64,000 nt of DNA from Liquidambar formosana. Taxonomy: Eukaryota > Streptophyta > Magnoliopsida > Saxifragales > Altingiaceae. A program made the translations under genes and the position numbers. Position 1 is the stretch's first letter; the number at the start of each line of letters is the position of its first letter. This document shows positions 1 through 12,176 of the stretch, in pieces. Location: assembly GCA_039720395.1 (NCBI GenBank), contig CM077831.1:33329067-33393066 (forward strand), in the 5' to 3' direction. The notes under the pieces are model-generated. The model worked only from the letters and a program-made list of their open reading frames with translations. It was not told the origin of the DNA and searched no databases.

Positions 1-189
1 GCTTTTCCGGCTCTAGTTTCCCTAACTCCATTCACCCCTTCAATCTCGCCTTTCTCTCGCCGGCTCTCCAGCAACTTTACCCAGCCGAGCCGCCCCGTTC
101 CCGCAGCGAGAAAGCTGGCATGGGTGTCGCTTCAGGGAAGGCTTATTGGCGCAGAAGAGGCGAGTTCGGCTAGAGCTATTGGGGGTGGG

Positions 190-3100
190 ATGGGCCCACA
201 GGAAGCCGTGGCTTGGGAGCTGTTCAGCCCGATTCATCGGATTCTCATCGTCGCCGTTATCGCCGTTGCCGTTGCGGAGTCGAAGAAGAATCGGCAGATA
301 CGGCAGCTGAAAAAATCTGTGGAACTTAGGGTTAGTAAATGGGGTTTTTTTTTCTTTTATAATTCTTCTTAATTTATATTTGCCTGATTTCTGTTTATCT
401 TTTATTTTATGCGTAATGTCAGCTGATTATAGGCATTTTATGCGTAATGTCAGCTGATTAAAGGCATTTGATGAGTAATGTCAGCTGATTATAGGCATTT
501 TATGCGTAATGTCAGCTGATTATAAGCACATAATTATGTATAGGGTATTTAATCATTCTGCTTCCGGTTGGTAATTAGGGCTTGTTTTAATAATTGAATG
601 TGGTTTAATCTATGCCTCGTGGATGTTGATTTTCTGCACAGACACACGCACATTTATGTTCATTTTCTGCACACACACACATTTATGTAAACAAAAGCAG
701 TAAGTTTCTTTGAATAGCTGATTTTATGTATAAATTTCTGTTTTAGGGTTTGTTTTCAATACATGTTAGTGTGTCTGTGCAGAAATTTATGCATTAATTT
801 CTGCGTCAGGTAGGGTTTCATTATAATGGTTCTGCTGATGTGGTCTTTTCAATTTTCTATGCAATTAGCCAATTAGCATTTAGGGTTTTTTAAAATTATA
901 AAAAAATTAGGTTTATATACATAAATTCTATACTACGGTTTCATTATAATGGTTCTGCCTTGTGAGTTTGGTTTTGATTTTTGCTTATTGGTGATATGCT
1001 TACTTTTGTGTATTAGGTTTAAATTTAGTTGTCCTGCATGTGGGGTTTGTATAACATCGGTAGTTAGTAATTAGGGCTTCTTTTAAACAACGGGGCTGTT
1101 TTAATTTTAAATTTGTTGTTGATTTAATTATGCCCTTGCGTTATGATCCCAAGTGTCCCACATTGGTTAAGTATGGGCTTGGCCACCTATAAGCTCTTGG
1201 GAACCCTTCCCTTCAAGCTAATTTTCAAGGGAGAGTTAAACCTTTGGGCTCATATCATTTGGTATAGGTAGGATTTTTTGTAAATTTTTTTTCTTAACAA
1301 ATTTTTGGTACTTCTAACACATAAAATTCAGTCAATCAATTTTTTTTAACCCTCTGGAATCTCAATGGAATTTTTGTGAACATTTAAGTGATTATTTGCA
1401 TGAAGAAACTGCAATGACCAATATAAATTTAAGTTCTCTTCTCAACCCTTTTCCAGGATCAGGTTTTGTCAAGCATGCAGCAGAAGCTTGACAATCTTTG
1501 CGAGCAGGTGAATAACATAAAGGACCAGCCAGAAACTGGGGCCAACATGTCATTCATGAAGAATATGGAGTTTGGTAGCTGTGGTTGCTGGCTCTGTGAT
1601 CACCATCGGGGTCTGCCAAATGGTTTGGTGGTAAGAAACTAAAGAAATCATTTCATAAGAAGAAATTATTTGTTCTTGCCCGTGTTCTTGGTTTCTTTCT
1701 CTCGAGTCATGTTTTCTTTAATGATAACCATGCAATCAGCTGGTGATTATCACATATGAAAACCTGAATTATTCGTATTAGGGTAACTCAATTGTGAAGG
1801 TTTCCAGAGGGGATGAGATGCTCCAATATAAATTGCCACTCACAAATGAGGCAGAACAAGAGGAGCGCCGCATGTCTGATTTGTCAGATTGGGCTTCAAG
1901 TGTCACATCTGCTGCAGATATTCAGGTAACCAAAGAATTCATAAGCATTTTTTACGGGTGGGCCTTATGTTGAACAGTATGAAATTCTATCATTTTTGTA
2001 TACATGCTCTGAAGATGGGTATAGTTAATGGGTTTAAAGGTCTCGTTTCTTGTCAGTTTGGGATTTTAACTGTCCTTGTTAGCCTTCAATCATATTGAAG
2101 CCAATGAGCAATTCTTTTTTCCTTCTGTATTTCTTTTAGAGTTGACTAGGTGCTGGTTGGTGTTTTGTTATTTGGGCTTGGTACATGGCTTGAGAATGTT
2201 CACAATTAAAGTTTGGTTTTTGTGTAAAAGGTTTCTTGTTCTTGAACTCTGCCTACAGAGTCCAGCCTCATTCCTTTTTATTCATAGAGGAATGGCTATC
2301 TGGTAGCAGCCTAGATATGGAGAATTGAGTTCAGGGTGTGCGTCAAATCCTAGACTAGACCAAAGCAGCTTTAATTGTACCTGCTAAAAAGGGAGAAAGT
2401 TGAAGGGAATTGATTACACGGGAAATTCTATGGTACCACAATTTTTTTATGGGTACCATACCACAAGTGATAACTTCTCATATTTTGTGGTAACTTGGTC
2501 ACATTTTGTGTATTTATAAGTAAAGAAGAAAGAGGAAAAGGAAAATGAGAAGAATGGATTCTTAAGTAGCATCAAGTTTCTATGCTTGTAATGTCTTGCT
2601 CTATATTTCCTACAGATGAGCACCTTAGCAATAGAACAAGATATTTACAATCTCAAGAGGGAGTGTGAAGAAAAGGATGCCACCATAAAGGAGCTGTCCA
2701 CTTTTCTCCACTCGTCCGATGTTGTTGGTTCAAAGGTACTATCCCATTTATTTTCCCCTTGCACATTGTCTTTACACAAGGTTCTTGTTTGATTAATTTG
2801 AACAGTTTTTTTTTCATAATGGCAGAGGATTGCAGAGTTGGAAGACATTATCCGGAGAAAGAATATGATAATCACAAAACTTAAGAAGGACATGGTGGTT
2901 CTAGAGCAAAAGGTGAGAATATTTTACATCGATGGGGGTGATAGATATGGTTGTTGAGATTTTTTTTCTTTTTTTGATAATTCTCAACTTAGAACTGATG
3001 CATGAATTGAATTGGTTCATGCGGGGATCAATTTAGAATTCTGGGATTAATTGGAAACATGTCATGTGGCAATTGGTTTGGCAGTTGCCATGAAAAACAA

Positions 3101-3834
3101 ATAAGCAAAAATAAAATGTGAATATCAGAAGGTTTCTATCCGCTGCAATGTGGACAAGAATAGTAAACAGAAAGAAAATCATTAAGGACATGAGTATGAA
3201 TTCAAGTGCAAAAATACTTTGCATGTTAGTAAAATAAAGGATTTCTTTATCATTTTGAAATAATATGAATAATTCGAGGATATCACAAATGGCAACTGTT
3301 GATTATATCTGCAAATAATGAATGAATCAAAGAATTATATGCAATAAATTTAGTCATTATGTGCTGAACCACATACCAAATGTGTGACAACAGGTGGTGC
3401 ACCTTACTAGAGTTCGCAGACCCTCTTACTCAAGTTCCAACACTAGGCAACTTCCAGTCATGGTAGATAATGTTGTTTATGATATGGATAGTACTACTAG
3501 CCCTTCCTCTTCTGATTCAGATTGCTCCCCTGAGAACCGGCCACCAGCTGCTGCTCCTAGAATTCAAGACATCCCTGTTCAAAATCGTGATTTTGATTCA
3601 AGGAGGAACCTGAAATCTGCACCAGCAAAACCTTCGAGTTCCCCAATGAGACCAACTGACCGGCATGTAAACTCTAGACCAGTAAGTCCTCTAAAAGAGA
3701 AATCAATGAATCAGAGATCCGAAGCAGTTTCTTCCTCGAGGCCAAAGCAGTTATCAGTTGACAATCACAAAAAGAGCAGAAGGCGAACTCAAACTGAATC
3801 TAAGGATACAGCTGCGCAGAGGAGATGGGTTTAG
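190..3834 (+). CDS. Uncharacterised plant coiled-coil protein, six exons, 368 aa
   Basis: Exons 190-330, 1457-1630, 1782-1925, 2616-2735, 2826-2912 and 3394-3834 all join in phase 0 with GT-AG borders and total 1107 nt (368 aa plus stop). The ATG at 190 precedes a short hydrophobic segment (residues 18-29, ILIVAVIAVAVA) and a basic stretch. Exon 2 carries a Cys-rich patch (CGCWLCDHH), exons 4-5 are charged and probably coiled-coil (residues about 154-222), and exon 6 is Ser/Pro-rich and basic, ending in QRRWV. An upstream ORF (120-173) may lie in the leader. A donor-like GTAAGT overlaps the stop, so an alternative last exon at about 4237-4296 could replace the terminus. I do not recognise a function; a membrane-tethered coiled-coil role is inference. 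The 3' five exons lie in a segmental duplication whose other copy (10289) is broken. Confidence 0.8.
405..530. repeat. 31-bp tandem repeat, about four copies, in intron 1
   Basis: A 31-bp unit containing GTAATGTCAGCTGATTA recurs at about 411, 442, 473 and 504 with a few substitutions. It lies in the first intron of the coiled-coil gene and is probably length-variable between individuals. Confidence 0.9.
1139..1275. repeat. Possible degraded LTR fragment in intron 1
   Basis: The stretch around 1155-1200 has TCCCACATTGGTTAAGTATG followed by CACCTATAAG, a combination I associate with plant retrotransposon LTR promoters. No coding region or second LTR is visible. The rest of intron 1 (331-1456) is AT-rich with nothing else recognisable. 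Confidence 0.3.
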
Positions 3835-4944
3835 TAAGTATTATGTAATTGTGATTATTTAATCCATACTGTTGCCCAATAACAAGGTTTTTTAAATTTC
3901 GTTTCAATATCAGTCTCAATCCTGAACAAAACGAAAACAAAAACTTGATACACTTCATTGGAATATAAACCTTGCTTCACAGTTCACATAGCCAGTTATT
4001 GTTTCTTCAATTCTTATTACGGGAGAAAAATTTTAGCGTCTTCAATCCATATTGGTTTTAAAATTTCTTCCTGTATATAATTTGAGATTCCTTTCCACCA
4101 GGCTCTAGAAATTCATTGACTGAAAATCTGTGTGCTGTAGGGTCAATATGGCTTCTTCCGTGCTTCAAATGTTGGTAAAAGCGAATTTTCAGCATATTTG
4201 TTATTATATTTATCTGTGTTTTCTTTTATTTTGCAGGTTAGCAAGAATATTGACTATGTAGAGGACTTTCGGTACATACAGATTATTGCAATTTGAAGAT
4301 GTGTGATGCCCATCTTCAGAAGGTTGTGCTGGAGGGATATGGAGCAGGACAGTACATATTTATAGATGCAGAGCTTTTTTATAGTTTACATAGTTTCGCT
4401 GTTGTAGAATTTATAGAATTTCAGAACCGAAATACTTGAATTTGGTATTATAATTATCAATTTATCGTTCATTAATTATAGCATACAACCTCTAAATGGA
4501 TCATGGGCCATTTCAAATGTAGCATCTCTGCTCAGAATCATCAGATATAACAGACATATTTGCTTGTGTCCTGTCTTTGTTTTTTTTTTTTTTTGGTGGG
4601 GGTAGGGTTTGAGATTTTTGCCTTTGGTCTGGTTTCTACATCGAACTCCTAATTTCTAATACCTTATTAATCTGATATATGTGCGTGCTCACTGTTTTTG
4701 CCATGTAGGAGCAAGAATCTAGAGAAGTTTCAAGTCATTAGCATGCAGCGCAGGGATTCCTGGCATCCAAACACCCTCATGATGGGAAAAGAAAAAAGGA
4801 AAAAAAGTGTAACAAACTCTTAATATAAGAATATCTTTTATTTAGATAACAAAGACTGCTTTAAGCAGTTCACAATCATTGCTACGGACTATAAAGCCAT
4901 AATAAGCTTCTACTAATCTATAACTAAATATTGATTATTAATTT
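3835..4944. other. 3' flank of the coiled-coil gene, convergent with pectinesterase 1
   Basis: No complete coding gene is seen here. An exon-like piece at about 4237-4296 follows a pyrimidine-rich TTTTGCAG acceptor and reads VSKNIDYVEDFRYI before a stop; it is conserved in the second unit and may be an alternative 3' exon. The remainder is AT-rich, with poly-T at about 4579-4594 and the probable 3' UTR of the convergent pectinesterase gene. Confidence 0.5.
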
Positions 4945-6222
4945 TTATATATGGCCGAACAAGGGGTATTCCAAGCCATTAGTCCCAGAGAAGCCATTAG
5001 TCCCATAGTATTCTTCCGTATTGCACAAACCATCCGCAAGCTCTTGCATCCAATGCTGAGGAAGCGGAGACATGAATTTGGAACCAGTGGTTCGTGGACC
5101 CATTAAACCACTAGTATATGGTACTCCAGTTTCTGGTAACCAAGAATCCCCATCAATGAACTCCTTCACAGTAAAGTCTGTAGCTTCCTGTGCCGTTATG
5201 TTCCTAACACCGGGCCATCTTATCCTTCCAGCTGTGTTTGCACCAGGACCCTGATTACAATACTCTCCATAGAAAGCTTGGTTCACTGGTATACCAGGCC
5301 ACTCCTGCCATCCACTCGGATTTACGGCACCACTCAGATTCGATTGAAGGAAGACGACGGTGGAGTAGGCCCGCCATGGCCGTCCAAGGTACAGATTTGG
5401 TGCGGATTGTTGGTTCTGCAATTCGGGTGCAAGAGTGACATTGCAATTGTGGAACGAGAATCCACTATCCTGGTCTGGTTCTTCTTTGGATTGAGCTGTG
5501 ACAGTCATTGTCGAGTTAGGAGAGCGTCCATATATTTGGCAATCTTGGAAAACTGCTTTTCCTCCTCCAAATATGAAGTCCACGGTTCCATAGATGTCAC
5601 ACTCTTTGTAGAACTGCTTGGTTTGTCTTACGTATAAGGTGTCTTGGTAGCCCAACATGACACACTGGTAGAACACCGACGACGGGGCCTCGTTTTTCAC
5701 TGCCACTGCCTGACCCGCGTGTGGTCCGGCCGAGTTTTCGATGGTCAGGGATTTTGCCATGAATCCGGCCCCGTCAACACCTATAATATTAATAGGAAAA
5801 AAAGTTAGTTATTTTTTTATTTAAAAAAAAAACCAATAACAATAGTTACGTAACTATTTAAAAACATGCAAAAGGGGGGAGTACTTACTCAGCGTGGCTG
5901 ACTGGATGGTGTTATATCCGGTTGAATTACTCCAATTGTGAGTAATTATTGTGGTCGCCACATCATCACCCATCAGAACAATGTTAGTCTTGTCTTGTCC
6001 TATCTCCACGTGCTCATCGTAGACGCCTGGTTTTATTCGAATAAAATATTTTATTTGACTACGAGAAGGAGCCGCTGCGATCGCGTCGGTAATTTTCATG
6101 AAATCCCCACTCCCATCTTGTGCCACAATGGTGGCAAAGACAATCGAGTCGGACGAAGTTAGTGTACCAAAGGACACTATCACAACTAGCGTAATTGAAA
6201 GAGAAGCAAAAAATGATGCCAT
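4945..6222 (-). CDS. Pectinesterase copy 1, 389 aa, no PMEI prodomain
   Basis: Two exons (6222-5889 and 5780-4945) joined in phase 1 give 389 aa. The product should demethylesterify homogalacturonan in the cell wall. The N-terminus (MASFFASLSITLVVIVSFGT) looks like a signal peptide, and the mature part starts directly with the catalytic domain. Family motifs are present: GVYDE, Q135 in QAVAVK, Q157-D158 in GYQDTLYV, D179 in GTVDFIFG and R245-W247 in LGRPW, with spacing matching the known active-site Gln, Gln, Asp, Asp and Arg. I chose the ATG at 6222 because a TATATAA at 6301-6307 places the in-frame upstream ATG (6300) before the transcription start, and the second copy lacks that upstream frame. 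It is nearly identical to the copy at 12177; only four residues differ in the 271 aa from Met119 on. All catalytic residues are present, so it is probably functional. Confidence 0.93.
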
Positions 6223-6300
6223 GGTAAGATCAATAGCAATGAAGATTAATAGCGAAGAGAGAAGAATGCTTGTTGAAACATTAATGGACTTGCCTAGCAT

Positions 6301-6307
6301 TTATATA
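6301..6307 (-). promoter_or_regulatory. TATA box of pectinesterase copy 1
   Basis: TATATAA on the minus strand lies about 79 bp upstream of the ATG at 6222. The same element is kept in copy 2 at 13574-13580. Confidence 0.7.
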
Positions 6308-6327
6308 GGAACTATACTTACCATTTT

Positions 6328-7037
6328 TTTTGGCTAAGCCTCGTCATGGGATGATTCATTGACAATTAATGTAAATTATGATAATCTTTATCGTAATTTT
6401 TATGTCTCATTTAAAAGGAAAGTCTACGGGGTAATTCCTAATGAGGTAGTGGAGTCATGGTAATTTATGAAGATGGTAAGAATTTTTTTATTTTTTTTAT
6501 TATATGAGAAGGAAAAAAAGGAATATAGGCGTGTTTGGGAGACACAATGAGTCAGCTTGTACCCTATTGGGAGAACCTACGCCAAAAATCCCTAGACTTG
6601 CGGGGCATGCAGGTCTCGTTCAGTTACCTAATTAGGAATTTCCTCACTGCCTTAATTTTTTTTATTTTGGCTAAGCCTCGTCATGGGATGATTCATTGAC
6701 AATAAATGAAAATTATGATAATATTTATCGTATTTTTTATGTCTCATGTAAAAAGAAGGTGAATCTTTTGCCGCGTAGGCCCTCTACGGGGTAATTCCTA
6801 TTGAGGCAGTGGAGGAGTCATCAGTCATGGTAAATTATGAAGATGGTTAGACTTGCCGTTTTGATATGAGAAGGAAAAAGGGAATATAGCCTTGTCTGGG
6901 GGACTCAATGAGTCAGCTTAGTACCCTATTCGGCGAACCAACGTCAACATCCCCGGACTTGGGTGCCATGCAAGGTCGGTTGTGCATGGAGGCAATAGGA
7001 TCTCTTCGGTTACCTAATTAGGAATTTCCTCACCGCC
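6328..7037. repeat. Tandem direct repeat in the pectinesterase 1 upstream region
   Basis: Two related blocks (about 6328-6653 and 6664-7037) each start with GGCTAAGCCTCGTCATGGGA, contain ACGGGGTAATTCCTA and AATGAGTCAGCTT, and end with ACCTAATTAGGAATTTCCTC. The same pair exists upstream of pectinesterase 2, so this local repeat predates the large duplication. Confidence 0.85.
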
Positions 7038-8132
7038 TTTGCCATCAAAACCCAAGGCCCTGGGCTCCCTACAACATATTCTCGTGTCTTGGGCTTTTTT
7101 CGCCAACTGGGTTTGTGTTGCTACGGCTGGGCTTGTCAGAGATGAAACTGGACCTTGGTGAGTGGGTTTTTTTATCTCAAACTCCAGGCAGATGTAAGAT
7201 ACCACTATCCACATGGGTCAGGCAAGTCCAAAGTCTATAAGAACATAAACCCTTGTTTGGTTAGCTCCAAAGAGCTAGCAAAAATTGAACTTTAAGACCT
7301 CTGGCTCTAAACCCATTGGAGTTTGAGAACGGGTTCTTGTTCAATCAAGGTAGCTTTAGCAGCTGAGACCTGGGCTATTAGGCAAGGCCTTTTACTTGCC
7401 TATTATTTGAATATCAGAAACCTCGTTAGTTTTAAACTAATTCATAGACAACTATAACCCTCATTTTCTTATACTAACACACACTGAATAATCCAATGGG
7501 TCTTTGATTGAAGACTACAGAGCAGTCCTAGTTAGATTATAAAACACGCATGACATACACTAATCACACCACAATAGTCTTGTGAATAGCATAATTGATG
7601 GCATTGTGGGCAGCTCAATTCAAAACATAGGCATATGGAATAAAAAAAGAGGAATGAATCATTCAACTTAATTCTAGGCTATTTTAAGTATGAAATAAGA
7701 TTTCATTTCCACTCATTTCATTTTAGCCAAACAAACATGACACAAGTATATAACACTGTAACCAAGCATATGTGATAGAGCAAAAAGAACTATTCTTGGA
7801 GCAACGGGAGATTTTAACCAACATTTAAGCATCACCAAGTAAACAAGGTCACATAAAATTTACCTCGTGTCCTAAAAAGGGGAAATGAAAAGCAAACGTA
7901 CGTGGCCAGTGAATCCTTGCTTAATTCCATTTTTTTTCACTTTTTTTTCCTTGAGTCAATGATAAAATTTAGTCCTTTCCCATTGTAATGCCAAGAGCTA
8001 AAAAGGCATTGAGCCTTTGACCTCAACGCGGCGAGAGAATTTTGTATCTTTTTATTTCGTTTTGAATTCTTTAATGTCGGAAGCATCTAAATAGCCCATA
8101 GAATCACAGATACCTTAGAATATTTTCTCCGG
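7038..8132. other. Non-coding part of duplicated unit 1
   Basis: AT-rich sequence matching about 14336-14930 and 16240-16625 of unit 2. No convincing gene is seen on either strand. At about 7640-7755 it holds a short stretch where unit 2 instead carries about 1.3 kb. Confidence 0.6.
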
Positions 8133-8293
8133 TAATGTTAGGTAGTCCCATACTTTTATCTTACATTTTGTCCTACTAGTATATTTGGGAGGGTAAGATT
8201 GTGGGATCCACTGATATGATTACAACCCTTACCCTCTTAAATACACTGATAGGGCAAAAGTGTATGGCAAAAATGTGGGGCAAAGTAACATTA
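8133..8293. mobile_element. Foldback MITE, about 161 bp
   Basis: The ends are TAATGTTA and TAACATTA, and the two halves are largely reverse complements: TATATTTGGGAGGGTAAG pairs with CTTACCCTCTTAAATACA. A related copy, interrupted by another element, lies at about 16626-17342, and a partial relative lies at about 49685-49775. Confidence 0.75.
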
Positions 8294-8680
8294 TCCATTT
8301 TCTCTGGGTGAGGTTCTTTTCCAGTGCATGCACCGTTCTATGGGGTCCTACTGCATGTGAAGACTATCACTTTCGTGATCAATGCTCACAATCTAATGTT
8401 ATTGTTCTGTCCCTTAATTGGCAAACATTAGTCTCTTCAATTAATCTAGACTACTTTTCATATGCATACAATTTAGCAACATTGGAAAATTTGGTTTACA
8501 TGCCCAACTACCTTGTTTTGAATGTGCTTTAATTAATGAGAGAAATGGTGGGAGAATGTGCTAGGATCATCAAAATAGATCTAACAATGGTAAAATATGT
8601 AGATTTCTAATTTTACAAAGCGTGTGAAGGTTGACTTTAAAATGAGCTAATATACTTCGTAATTAAATCATTTAAAATAT

Positions 8681-10190
8681 GAGGAAATTAGCAATTACCC
8701 CTATTAGGGGAGTGCTTTTAACCAAAACCCCACCATAAGAGTTTTTAACTCCATAACCCCTTTTTTAAAATATTCTTTTAACATAAAGAAATCTATTTTT
8801 TTTAATTCCTACAATACCCCCCATGATTTATGCTCTCCCCATGATCTACCTTTCTTTCCCATCAATATCTCCATTTTTTTTTTCCTTTTTGGGTTTTCAT
8901 CTGCAACATCTCTCCTCCCCCATCTCCTTCTCCTTCCTCTTCCCCTAGATATATTTTCTCCTTCCCGCCGAGCTCCTTTTTTTTTTTGGGAACACGCAGA
9001 AGCTTCTCCAGCGGCTTTCATGGGGTTTTTCCGACGGCGACACTTTCTTCCAACTTCAGATCTACTTTTTTCCTGAAAAACTAGATCTGAAAAACTAGAA
9101 CTTCTTCTCCAACGGCAACCGAACCTTCTCCAACCACCATCCTATCATGGATGTCGTCTTCTTCTTTTCATCTCCAAACTCCAGATCTACTGTTTTTTGT
9201 TTTTTCCATTTTTTGTGTGTGTGTCTTTGTTTGCAACTTCAAATATGTTTATTTTTAGGATGTATGATTGGTTCGAGAAAACTTATTAACTATTTTTTCT
9301 TATTCTAACAGTATATTGTTATTATTGCATACTATTTTTTGTAACAGTGCGATTGTAGTTGTATTTTTTTTAATATGGAATAGTATGCTGTTACTATGCA
9401 ACTACCATTCTCAAGTTAGTATGTACATGATAGCATGTTTTTGTTTCGCTAAGAGTATCATGTTACTATATATAATACTATTTTGAGTATGTATACCTTA
9501 GAATTCATTTTTTTGTTTCAAATAGTATGATGATACTAGTAACCCCTTGTTGGAATTCATATTCTAACAGTATGTTAATACTATTGCATACTATATTTTT
9601 GTAATAGTACGATTGCAGTTGTGTTTTTTTTTTAATATGGAACAATATGCTATTACTGTGCAACTAACATTTTGTGTTAGTATGTATCTGTTATCATATT
9701 TTTGTTTCACGAAAGAGCATGATGCCACTGTCTAAATTACTGTTTTGAATATGTATACCTTGGAATTCATCTTTTTTAGCCATGGCAACAAATCTGGTAG
9801 GAAAGAAGAGGAAAAAAAATGAGAAAAGAAGAAGAAGAAGAAAGGTGCCTGCAGGGAGAGAGAGAGAGATGAAGCTGTGAAGAAGAAGACGACAGCCATG
9901 GTAGGACAGTGGTCGGAGAAGGTCCGGTTGCCGTTGGAGAAGAATGTCTGCTTTTTCAGATTTTTCGTCGATATGAGGGATTCTCATCCATATGCGTCAT
10001 TGGAAAAAATAGATATCAAATCCCTAATTTTTGGCCTAATAATAGGATGGCACCGTTATAAATCTATTAAAATTGAAAATTAGGGGCAATTTTATCCGTA
10101 TGAGGTTAAAGATGTTTTGACAAAACTGTTTCTTTTACGGAGCCTATTGTAAAAGGACTCTTATACATGGGGGCTATCACCAAAATTCCC
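8681..10190. mobile_element. Transposon-like spacer at the duplication junction
   Basis: About 1.5 kb with no counterpart in either unit, lying exactly between them. Its ends (GGAAATTAGCAATTACCCC and GGGGGCTATCACCAAAATTCC) are imperfect inverted repeats, resembling a non-autonomous DNA transposon, perhaps Mutator-like. I see no target-site duplication and no transposase. Several small ORFs are low-complexity and not convincing genes. Confidence 0.45.
9301..9778. repeat. Internal direct repeat, period about 259 bp
   Basis: Block 9301-9514 (TATTCTAACAGTATATTG to GTATACCTTAGAATTCAT) recurs diverged at about 9560-9778 (TATTCTAACAGTATGTTA to GTATACCTTGGAATTCAT). Both blocks lie inside the transposon-like spacer. 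Confidence 0.85.
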
Positions 10191-10288
10191 AAATCAATGG
10201 GATTTTTGTGAACATATAAGTGATTATTTGCATGAAGAAACTGCAATGACCAATATAAATTTGAGTTCTCTTCTCAACCCTTTTCCAG

Positions 10289-11475
10289 GATCAGGTTTTG
10301 TCAAGCATGCAGCAGAAGCTCGATAATCTTTGCGAGCAGGCGAATAACATAAAGGACCAGCCAGAAACTGGGGCCAACATGTCATTCATGAAGAATATGG
10401 AGTTTGGTAGCTGTGGTTGCTGGCTCTGTGATCACCATCGGGGCTCTGCCAAATGGTTTGGTGGTAAGAAACTAAAGAAATCATTTCATAAGAAGAAATT
10501 ATTTGTTCTTGCTTGTGTTCTTGGTTTCTTTCTCTTGAGTCATGTTTTCTTTAATGATAACCATGCAATCAGCTGGTGATTATCACATATGAGAACCTGA
10601 ATTTCCATGCTAATCTTATTACTTATCGTATTAGGGTAACTCAATTGTGAAGGTTTCCAGAGGGGATGAGATGCTCCAATATAAATTGCCACTCACAAAT
10701 GAGGCAGAACAAGAGGAGCGCCGCATGTCTGATTTGTCAGATTGGGCTTCAAGTGTCACATCTGCTGCAGATGTTCAGGTAACCAAAGAATTCATAAGCA
10801 TTTTTTACAGGTGGGCCTTATGTTGAACAGTATGAAATTCTATCATTTTTGTATACATGCTCTGAAGATGGGTATAGTTAATGGGTTTAAAGTTCTCGTT
10901 TCTTGTCAGTCTTGGGCATTTTAACTGTCCTTGTTAGCCTTCAATCATTTTGAAGATAATGAGCAATTTTTTTTTCTTCTGTATTTCTTATAGAGTTGAC
11001 TAGGTGCTGGTTGGTGTTTTGTTATTTGGGCTTGGTACATGGCTTGAGAATGTTCACAATTGAAGTTTGGTTTTTGTGTAAAAAGTTTCTTGTTCTTGAA
11101 CTCTGCCGTACAGAGTCCAGCCTCATCCATTTTTATTCATAGAGGAATGGCTACCTGGTAGCAGCCTAGATATGGAGAATTGAGTTCAGGGTGTGGACCA
11201 AAGCAGCTTTAATTGTATCTGCAAAAAGGGGAGAAAGTTAAAGGGAATTGATTACACGGGAAATTCTATGGTACCACAATTTTTTTTATGGGTACCGTAC
11301 CGCAAGTAATTACTTATCATATTCTATGGCTTCTTCTGCGCTTCAAATGTTGGTAAAAGCGAATTTTCAGCATATTTTGTTGTTATATTTATCTGTGTTT
11401 TCTTTTATTTTGCAGGTTAGCAAGAATACTGACTACGTAGAGGACTTTCGGTACATACAGGTTATTGCAATTTGA
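10289..11475 (+). pseudogene. Broken second copy of the coiled-coil gene
   Basis: Counterparts of exon 2 (10289-10463) and exon 3 (10635-10778) of the gene at 190 are present, but exon 1 is absent because the duplication starts in intron 1. Exon 2 is 175 nt instead of 174: an extra C in the GGGGCTCT stretch near 10441-10446 breaks the frame. The segment holding exons 4-6 is deleted, with the junction at about 11325-11332, where sequence matching about 2486 passes straight to sequence matching about 4146 at a short shared ATATT-like stretch. Only the 3' exon-like piece (about 11417-11475) follows. A functional full-length protein is not possible. Confidence 0.88.
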
Positions 11476-12176
11476 AGATGTGTGATGCCCATCTCCAGAA
11501 GGTTGTGCTGGAGGGATATGGAACAGGACAGTACATATTTATAGATGCAGAGCATTTTTATAGTTTACATAGTTTCGCCTGTCGTAGAATTTATAGAATT
11601 TCAGAACCGCAATACTTGAATTTGGTATTATAATTATCAATTTATCGTTCATTAATTATAGCATACAATCTCTAAATGGATCATGCCCAGACAATTATTC
11701 ACCCTGTTTGGGCCACGATTTGAAGGGGCCATTTCATATGTAGCATCTCTGCTCAGAATCATCAGACATTACAGACATATTTGCTTGTGTCCTGTCTTTC
11801 GTTTTTTTTTTTTCTTTTTTTTTTGGTGGGGGGGTAGGGTTTGAGATTTTTGCCTTTGGTGTGGTATCTACATCAAACTCCTCATTTCTAATACCTTATT
11901 AATCTGATATATGTGCGTGCTCACTGTTTTTGCCATGTAGGAGCAAGAATCTAGAGAAGTTTCAAGTCATTAGCATCCAGAGTAGGGATTCCTGGCATCC
12001 AAACACCCTCATGATTGGAAAAGAAAAAAAGAAAAAAAGTGTAATAAACTCTTAATATAAGAATATCTTTTATTTAGATAACAAAGACTGCCTTAAGCAG
12101 TTCACAATCATTGCTACTGACTATAAAGCTATAATAAGCTTCTACTAATCTATAACTAAATATTGATTATTAATTT

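Larger units (their letters stand above)
1363..8680. repeat. Segmental duplication, unit 1
   Basis: This region is homologous in direct orientation to about 10195-17970. Similarity begins in intron 1 of the coiled-coil gene (TTTTTGTGAACAT near 1370 and 10203) and ends near AATTAAATCATT (about 8660 and 17950). It contains exons 2-6 of the coiled-coil gene and a complete pectinesterase gene with its upstream region. Unit 1 lacks the unit 2 insertions at 16687 and 17462, so it shows the empty sites. Confidence 0.93.

Noticed and set aside
5238..5637. Plus-strand ORFs opposite the pectinesterase exon (also 12470-12869)
   Set aside because: They are antisense shadows of a conserved coding exon with no family features.
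6223..6300. Upstream in-frame ATG (6300) for pectinesterase 1
   Set aside because: It lies at the TATA box, before the likely transcript start, and the second copy has lost the frame.
10298..10579. 93-codon ORF with a hydrophobic tail in the pseudogene exon 2
   Set aside because: The tail is intron sequence read in a frame created by the one-base insertion; copy 1 does not keep it.
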